Below are positions 61,101 to 64,000 of a DNA stretch of 64,000 nucleotides, piece by piece. Within the stretch, counting starts at the first letter, position 1, and each line of letters begins with the position of its first letter. A program made the position numbers and the translations under genes. The notes under the pieces are model-generated. The model was not told the origin of the DNA and did no database searches. It saw only the letters and a program-made list of their open reading frames with translations. Source of the stretch: Breviolum minutum Mf 1.05b.01 (Eukaryota; Sar; Dinophyceae; Suessiales; Symbiodiniaceae); NCBI GenBank assembly GCA_000507305.1, contig DF239117.1, forward strand, positions 234,238 to 298,237, given 5' to 3'.

Positions 61101-62928
61101 GTTCGATTCAACCATCTTTGAAGACATATTACAACTTCAACTTCCATCCAAAGCAAAACAATTTCATCCACTTTACAACGCTCCAACAAAAATCTACCTC
61201 CCGGAGCCACCTCCTACAGCTGCCAAGCCCTCATCCGCCACCGCCCGCGCGCCGGTGACGGCGATGCCCCCGACGGCCGCCAGGGCGGTATGGGCCGCGT
61301 GCACCGCGTCAGCAGCGGTGGGTGAAAAGGTGGCGTCCGAGGGTTCAGCTTCCTCCCAGGCGCCACCTGCAGGAGACTACCGAAAGGAATAGTCGGACTT
61401 ACCGTTTCACCATGGTTATTCTCGTTGTTGTTCTTGTTAGTCTCCTGTTGTTCTTGTTGTTCATGTTCTTGTTCTTGTTCTTGTGCTTGTTCGTGCTCTT
61501 CTGGTGGTGGTTGTTGTCGTTGTTGTTGTTTGTTGTTTGTTGTTTGTTGTTTGTTGTTGCTACTGTTGATGTTCTTGTTGGCACTGTAGTTTCATATGCT
61601 GCTATTTGGAAATCAATATTGCTTGCTTTTGATTGACATGTACTTGCATTGCTGGTTGAGATTTGTTTCTACACCATTTGCTCTCGCACGAAATCCAAGT
61701 AACGAACAATAGGCATTTGGGAGGTTTCAAGAAATGTATATATCATTACGGAATTCCTTTGTTGATCCAGAAAGAATCGATTCTTCCATTCCTTGATTTG
61801 TCTTGTGCCAATTTTCAACAAATCAACACCACCAACAAAAATACAAAAGAGCCTGTCTCAGGTGGCAATTCGGGAAGATCTTTCATGCTGAAGTAAATTC
61901 TCTGCCTCGGCCCGAGCTCTAAAGGGGGGAAGTGGCAGTCAATTTCTGTGTGGAAAATCATGGGCTAGGCAAGGGAAATTGACCTTCTCAGTGCCAGCCA
62001 GTGAATCAAAATTAGAGATTTTTTCTTCTTGTGAGGGTTCCCAGTCACCAGTCACCACCAGAATTCCAAAATTACATTTTTAGATATTTTTGGCAAGGAA
62101 ATGCCAGAATTCCTCGAAAATTTCATGCCATTGTTACTGGGTCTCAGGATTTCGCATCCCAACGATTTCGCAAGTTGGGAAGTCACAAATTAAACCTGAG
62201 AAAAGACACAATCGAAATTCCAACAGCAGCTCGTTGCCGGCAACACCATCCACCTTGAACATCTTCCCTACTTGCAGCTGTTGATCGCAACCTGCATCAC
62301 TTGTGGACCCGTTGTGTTGGAAATATCACAGCCAGGTCGGCAAAAACAAAAAAACATACGTATCCGTATCTTGCCTTGAGGAATCCAATTTTTAGGATAT
62401 CCATTTGGAGTTAAACTCCAGTTTTGTCTTGTATTTACTGTACACCCTGGAAAATCAACATGGAACCCCCAAACGGAGGTTTGGAAGATGATTTTCCTTT
62501 TCTATTGGGTGAATATGAGGTTCCATGTTAGAATTTTTGGGGGTGTATCATCTGTTGTCAATATCCCCTTTCCGCCATTATTTCCTACCATCCTGTCTGA
62601 TCACGGCCTGTCACATCCACAACGACAGTTCCGATTTTTGTTTCCTTTCCAGATGCCTGCATTCGCGCATCGGACGGGTGGAAAATAAACATCTAGATGA
62701 AGAGAAACAAATGAATGAATTCTTCTACTCATCAGTGGTTCCAAACAAACATCACTAGCTGACTCTTTTAACCAATTCTATCCAACTTGAAAGATTTGTT
62801 GTGTATATTGTTTCGCCAACTACAGACACTATGGGATATACATTGGCTGAAGGGATATACATTCCCTTACTCAACCAACAATTTCGGTCAGTTTAGGTGA
62901 CACCAAAATTCGCCCATCTAAAGAGAGG

Positions 62929-62959
<31 letters not shown>

Positions 62960-62997
62960 GTCATCGTCATCGTCATCGTCATACGTCATCGTCATCG

Positions 62998-63083
<86 letters not shown>

Positions 63084-64000
63084 TAAATCATGGCAATCCT
63101 ACGAATCCTAATATGCACCTCTTTTAGTCCTTATCGAATCATCAAAGTTCATCACATCCACAAACCCCGCCTTCTGCCACAACTCCATTGTCAGCGACTT
63201 TGGCGAAGTGGATGTCGCAGCATGAAAGAGCATAAAATCCAATCTTTGAAGCCATTTCACTCGCGGGCGCTCCTGGATTTTAAAGAGAAACCCCCAACCA
63301 GTGTGGTTTCTTGCCATCACCTACTGTTGATGGTTCAGAAATCCTGAACCACCTGGGATGTATAAACCTGTGGAAATAATTGAAATAATGGGATAAACTA
63401 CCCATGGGGTTAGCCGGATTACTGATCCATCAACGGTATGACCACTTCACAGAGCCATTTCATCACTTCTCAAAAAGCAGCTCTGAAAATTCACCATCAC
63501 CGATTTTTTTTTTGACCTCAACACCTATGAAAGAGAGAGAGTTTCCATCCTCAACGTTGGAAAAACTCTTTCGGAAAAAAGAACTCTGTTTACTAATCGT
63601 AATCTTCCATTGCTTTGGAAAATTACCCCTAATAAAGGCGGCATAACTGTGCCGGGCCCCACAACTCTGAGGAAACAAACAGCTTTCAATGGGAAAGAAA
63701 GGATCATTGACATTTATGGGTGTTTCCTTAAATGGTGGTACCCCCAATCTCCACCCCAAGTGCTGATCACTTTTAGTAGGAAAACCCCATGGGATTGTTG
63801 GGGAAACCCACCATTTAAGGAAACAACCCCCATATTTACATCCGCATGGGCTTTGAAATTGGCACATCAACGTGTGCTTCTCCCATCGGGAATGTTTTTT
63901 GGATCGTTTCACTTCCCCGCGAAACCTCCAAGATCTTGGCCATATCTTCGTTGCTCACATGGTACTTCTCCAAGATGGCCCTCTTTTCAGCCAGCAATGC
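52039..64000 (-). CDS. Type I polyketide synthase-like gene, micro-exon structure (partial)
   Basis: The gene enters from the right edge and ends at a TAG (52039-52041). Its ketosynthase (KS) domain, which joins acyl units by Claisen condensation in polyketide or fatty acid synthesis, is read from about 60.9 to 54.7 kb as exons of 40-70 bases. Motifs in family order: SSGAYAAAQAGIEA, CGVNLSLSP, GRCFTYNFSADGYTRGE, VAGSQVNQ, DGRSASLTAPNGPAQ, HGTGTSLGDPIEIGA, SSKSNIGHCEG, GFLKCVLM, PNCHLNCLNP, TGFPGIMTTENITFRAE and SFGFGGTNA. Eight consecutive joins keep frame, using five GT and three GC donors and AG|G acceptors. Both KS histidine motifs are present. The catalytic Cys exon was not found. After the KS come several unassigned exons and a module with TGTFNDW and ADPNVPGLY. 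No AT, KR or ACP domain was recognised in the window. I infer no specific product. Confidence 0.85.
52310..52449 (-). CDS. PKS gene exon, C-terminal module part 3
   Basis: The frame reads ELVFDSRPILRTALKSASVR, then GPEETKRENCWCVRGGKGE, up to a GTATTC donor that joins in phase to the terminal exon. The 5' end is uncertain (GAATCAG at 52450, or a later AG). W-x-V-x-G-G-K-G-E followed by R-Y-R-V fits the closing part of the module. Confidence 0.6.
52651..52715 (-). CDS. PKS gene exon, C-terminal module part 2
   Basis: After GACTGCAG the frame reads ADPNVPGLYFSTIRIATNVE, then EE. The P-G-L-Y-x-x-x-I/V-R pattern follows directly on the TGTFNDW exon. The join is in frame if the previous exon uses a GC donor. 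The 3' end (possible GC donor) is tentative. Confidence 0.65.
52936..53008 (-). CDS. PKS gene exon, C-terminal module with TGTFNDW
   Basis: After TTTTTGCAG the frame reads VPDLGSSYFLTGTFNDWRYD, then EMEA, ending at GAG|GCTGGTAAGT. Either the GC four bases earlier or the GTAAGT serves as donor; the GC keeps frame. Y-x-x-x-G-x-F-N-D-W is the signature of glycogen-binding-type beta-sandwich modules (CBM48/AMPK-beta-like), so a carbohydrate-binding-like fold is inferred. I recall similar modules in dinoflagellate PKS proteins but cannot verify this here. Confidence 0.7.
53058..53166. repeat. Family C inverted-repeat element, copy 4
   Basis: GGATGTTTCCGAAAATAGGG on the left and CCCCTATTTTTGGAAACACC on the right. 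Near-perfect 25-base terminal inverted repeat, in a PKS intron about 50 bases upstream of the TGTFNDW exon. Confidence 0.9.
53240..53322. repeat. Family E element, copy 3 (partial)
   Basis: TAGTTTATCCCATTATTTAG and TAGCCGGATTTCTGAATCAT with the CAACAGTAT end. The left terminus is missing. Confidence 0.6.
53440..53545 (-). CDS. PKS gene exon, unassigned linker
   Basis: The frame reads SPSLKVSRQSSLIFEKVELD, then PDGVVSYWKKDKE, to a GTACCT donor. The acceptor is one of three CAGs. It lies between the KS and the C-terminal module and resembles no family I can name. Confidence 0.55.
53723..53813 (-). CDS. PKS gene exon, unassigned linker
   Basis: AATCACAG acceptor, then DWEMGGPDKDARFNDVFEAV, SSTSFHSTMK and a GTGTGT donor. 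Good splice sites and acidic protein-like composition. Unknown role. Confidence 0.6.
54068..54157 (-). CDS. PKS gene exon, unassigned linker
   Basis: AGATGCAG acceptor, then DAPPQEVTIVGDDWEELPEK, T and a glycine run toward a GT at 54067. Lies 540 bases after the last KS exon. The plus strand is also open here (84 codons), but the minus-strand reading fits the gene. Confidence 0.55.
54527..54601. repeat. (GGT)n microsatellite
   Basis: About 24 perfect GGT units in a PKS intron. They cause false polytryptophan and polyproline frames. Confidence 0.98.
54693..54749 (-). CDS. KS exon: SFGFGGTNA motif
   Basis: GGAAAG acceptor, phase 0, then ASFNSVLSFGFGGTNACAT. S-F-G-F-G-G-T-N-A is the C-terminal KS signature; the His that usually follows is Cys here. 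Ends at a proposed GTCAGA donor. The end may be slightly earlier. Confidence 0.85.
55001..55105. repeat. Family D element, copy 9 (diverged)
   Basis: ACCCTCCCTGAAACTAACAC and CTTCCAACCATCCATTTTCA. Right terminus degraded. Located in a PKS intron. Confidence 0.5.
55280..55343 (-). CDS. KS exon: TGFPGIMTTENITFRAE
   Basis: CTGAG acceptor, 64 bases, GTTGGG donor. Reads HLDMTGFPGIMTTENITFRA, matching the KS stretch after N-P-x-x ([LI]-x-x-F-P-...-T-E-x-x-x-F). Joins both neighbours in phase. Confidence 0.85.
55553..55603 (-). CDS. KS exon: PNCHLNCLNP
   Basis: CCGAG acceptor, 51 bases, GC donor (GCCCTT). Reads YGEGTPNCHLNCLNPQ, the KS motif P-P-N-x-H-x-x-x-L-N-P. The GC donor keeps the phase with the next exon. 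Confidence 0.85.
55845..55884 (-). CDS. KS exon: GFLKCVLM (40 bases)
   Basis: GCGCAG acceptor and GTCACT donor. Reads SAGVSGFLKCVL, the KS helix after K-x-N-I-G-H. At 40 bases it is the smallest exon seen, and it joins in phase on both sides. Confidence 0.85.
56404..56456 (-). CDS. KS exon: SSKSNIGHCEG
   Basis: GGAG acceptor, 53 bases, GTGGCA donor. Reads PEPVVVTSSKSNIGHCE. K-S-N-I-G-H is the second catalytic histidine motif of KS enzymes. Confidence 0.9.
56841..56960. repeat. Family B inverted-repeat element, copy 4
   Basis: AAAGGGGGTTTCCTTAAATG on the left and ATTTAAGGAAACACCCATAT on the right. In the intron between two KS exons. Confidence 0.85.
57250..57316 (-). CDS. KS exon: HGTGTSLGDPIEIGA
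   Basis: GCGAAG acceptor, 67 bases, GC donor (GCGACT). Reads HGTGTSLGDPIEIGAYKKAS. This is the first catalytic histidine motif of KS enzymes (usual C-H-G-T-G-T). The Cys codon is assembled across the preceding intron. Confidence 0.92.
57360..57488. repeat. Family E inverted-repeat element, copy 4
   Basis: TCACTGATGGTTCGGAAATC on the left and GATTTCTGAACCATCAACGG on the right. About 20-base terminal inverted repeat, in the intron between two KS exons. Confidence 0.85.
57717..57768 (-). CDS. KS exon preceding the HGTGT motif
   Basis: ACAAAG acceptor, 52 bases, GC donor (GCCGGG). Reads AVIKEVGMKPPEMDTTE. This is the helix and strand that always precede C-H-G-T-G-T in KS domains. A single N (57865) lies in the intron upstream. 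Confidence 0.85.
58046..58105 (-). CDS. KS exon: DGRSASLTAPNGPAQ
   Basis: GGGGCAG acceptor, exactly 20 codons, GTAGCG donor. Reads DGRSASLTAPNGPAQERCLQ, the very conserved KS motif N-x-D-G-x-S-x-x-L-T-A-P-N-G-x-x-Q. Confidence 0.92.
58473..58542 (-). CDS. KS exon: VAGSQVNQ
   Basis: AACCAG acceptor and GTAGAG donor. Reads REQGDYGVVAGSQVNQ. I/V-x-G-S-x-V-N-Q immediately precedes the D-G-R-S motif in KS domains, and the join is phase 0. Confidence 0.85.
59300..59372 (-). CDS. Possible KS exon between GYTRGE and VAGSQVNQ
   Basis: The frame reads ATASTALKLKAFERHLSE, which could be the segment after G-E-G in KS domains (x-x-x-L-K-x-L-x-x-A). The boundaries are not clear and other frames are open. 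Confidence 0.35.
59528..59590 (-). CDS. KS exon: GRCFTYNFSADGYTRGE
   Basis: TTTCTGCAG acceptor. Reads MHSHLGRCFTYNFSADGYTR up to a GTGAGG donor. G-R-C-x-x-[FY]-x-x-x-A-D-G-Y-x-R-G-E is a KS signature. Confidence 0.9.
59855..59902 (-). CDS. KS exon: CGVNLSLSP
   Basis: CTGCAG acceptor, 16 codons, GTGAGT donor. Reads AVIICGVNLSLSPLTY, matching the KS segment A-x-x-G-G-V-N-x-x-L-x-P. Confidence 0.85.
60905..60992 (-). CDS. KS exon just after the active-site position
   Basis: Reads SSGAYAAAQAGIEAQTALYS. In KS domains D-T-A-C-S-S-[SG]-x-x-A-x-x-x-A follows this pattern, so the exon begins at or just after the catalytic Cys. If it starts at the TTATTCAG acceptor (60993), the residues before SSG are C-P-A-N-K, with no D-T-A-C. 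If it starts at the AAG before AGCTCAG, the Cys would come from an undetected upstream exon. 3' end uncertain. Confidence 0.7.
61198..61366 (-). CDS. PKS gene exon, alanine-rich
   Basis: CCTGCAG acceptor and GTAGAT donor, about 65% GC or more. Reads AWEEAEPSDATFSPTAADAV, then HAAHTALAAVGGIAVTGARA. Alanine- and glycine-rich. It may be a linker or a helical bundle upstream of the KS core. Its phase relative to neighbours is unknown. Confidence 0.6.
61420..61565. repeat. TTG/TTC-rich low-complexity tract
   Basis: GTTGTT, TTCTTG and TTGTTTGTTG tandem variants over about 145 bases, in a PKS intron. Confidence 0.9.
62441..62548. repeat. Family D inverted-repeat element, copy 10
   Basis: TACACCCTGGAAAATCAACA on the left and TGTTAGAATTTTTGGGGGTG on the right, with paired GGAACC/GGTTCC inner arms. 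Confidence 0.8.
62600..62656 (-). CDS. Putative PKS gene exon
   Basis: GAATGCAG acceptor, then SGKETKIGTVVVDVTGRD in the open frame. The beta-strand-like I-G-T-V-V-V-D-V is protein-like. The donor position is uncertain. Confidence 0.45.
62929..63083. repeat. (ATC)n microsatellite with GTC interruptions
   Basis: About 50 units of ATC/CAT, interrupted at 62959-63000 by CGT variants. Non-coding. Confidence 0.98.
63100..63260 (-). CDS. Possible PKS gene exon
   Basis: The minus frame reads RLDFMLFHAATSTSPKSLTM, then ELWQKAGFVDVMNFDD. Another frame (IGFYALSCCDIHFAKVADNG) is also open. Splice sites not settled. Confidence 0.35.
63322..63440. repeat. Family E inverted-repeat element, copy 5
   Basis: ACTGTTGATGGTTCAGAAAT on the left and ATTACTGATCCATCAACGGT on the right, with GATAAACTACCCATGGGG inside. 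Confidence 0.85.
63714..63836. repeat. Family B inverted-repeat element, copy 5
   Basis: TATGGGTGTTTCCTTAAATG on the left and CATTTAAGGAAACAACCCCC on the right. On the minus strand it begins within about four bases of the 5' splice site of the exon at 63840. Confidence 0.85.
63840..64000 (-). CDS. PKS gene exon at the window edge
   Basis: Open from the right edge: ALLAEKRAILEKYHVSNEDM, then AKILEVSRGSETIQKTFPMG and DVPISKPMR, ending at a GTAAAT donor followed by a family B element. Charged, helical N-terminal part, clearly coding. Its link to the KS exons rests on strand and proximity. Confidence 0.6.

Noticed and set aside
61098..61118. Minus-strand NRTAC as a possible KS active-site DTAC exon
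   Set aside because: Upstream residues do not fit a KS, and no splice donor gives a frame-keeping join to SSGAYA.
61399..61636. Hydrophobic frame on plus and Asn/Lys/Thr frame on minus
   Set aside because: Low-complexity TTG/TTC tract in a PKS intron.
62897..63127. Ile/Val/His repeat frame
   Set aside because: ATC microsatellite with GTC interruptions, no coding evidence.
1..64000. Dinoflagellate spliced-leader relicts, tRNA, 5S rRNA or CRISPR-like arrays
   Set aside because: No CCGTAGCCATTTTGGCTCAAG-like sequence was found. The tandem repeats seen are microsatellites or LINE promoter units. No cloverleaf with A/B boxes was recognised by eye.

Overview
This window looks like nuclear DNA of a dinoflagellate. 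Four signs point that way. Reading frames are cut into 40-170 base exons whose introns follow an AG|G acceptor rule and use GC as well as GT donors. A type I polyketide synthase (PKS) ketosynthase is present. The large LINE carries the RIGEAxNPGP motif that I associate with dinoflagellate retroelements. The introns are packed with short inverted-repeat elements. I cannot name the species. No rRNA, tRNA, CRISPR, bacterial operon or spliced-leader gene is visible.

Layout. (1) About 0.7-21.6 kb, plus strand: a SMYD-like SET-domain gene with a possible TPR exon, in at least ten small exons. One of its introns holds a roughly 10.3 kb LINE (3850-14194). The LINE is flanked by a 13 bp target-site duplication and lies inside an older ~99 bp inverted-repeat element. 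It has a long 5' UTR with tandem repeats, an ORF1 with a coiled coil, an endonuclease region and a reverse transcriptase-RNase H ORF. These parts are split by frame changes and one in-frame TGA. (2) About 21.6-26.6 kb: mostly unassigned. (3) About 26.6-49.9 kb, plus strand: a chain of convincing exons of unknown function. Five exons between 34.1 and 36.1 kb join in a consistent phase 0. They may belong to one gene or several. (4) About 50.5-51.4 kb: an extremely AT-rich island with an assembly gap, lying between convergent gene ends. (5) 52.0 kb to the right edge, minus strand: a PKS-type gene. Most of its ketosynthase is readable in a dozen micro-exons. It is followed by a C-terminal module with a TGTFNDW motif and ends at a stop codon at 52039.

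The recurring structural theme is at least five families of ~90-125 bp elements with terminal inverted repeats, about 35 copies in all. They sit in introns and intergenic DNA. Several copies start exactly at, or within a few bases of, a 5' splice site, and family A carries potential GT and AG splice signals in its termini. This suggests introner-like, intron-generating DNA elements. The best candidates for something new are these elements, the nested LINE/MITE/intron structure, and the micro-exon PKS with its C-terminal sugar-binding-like module.
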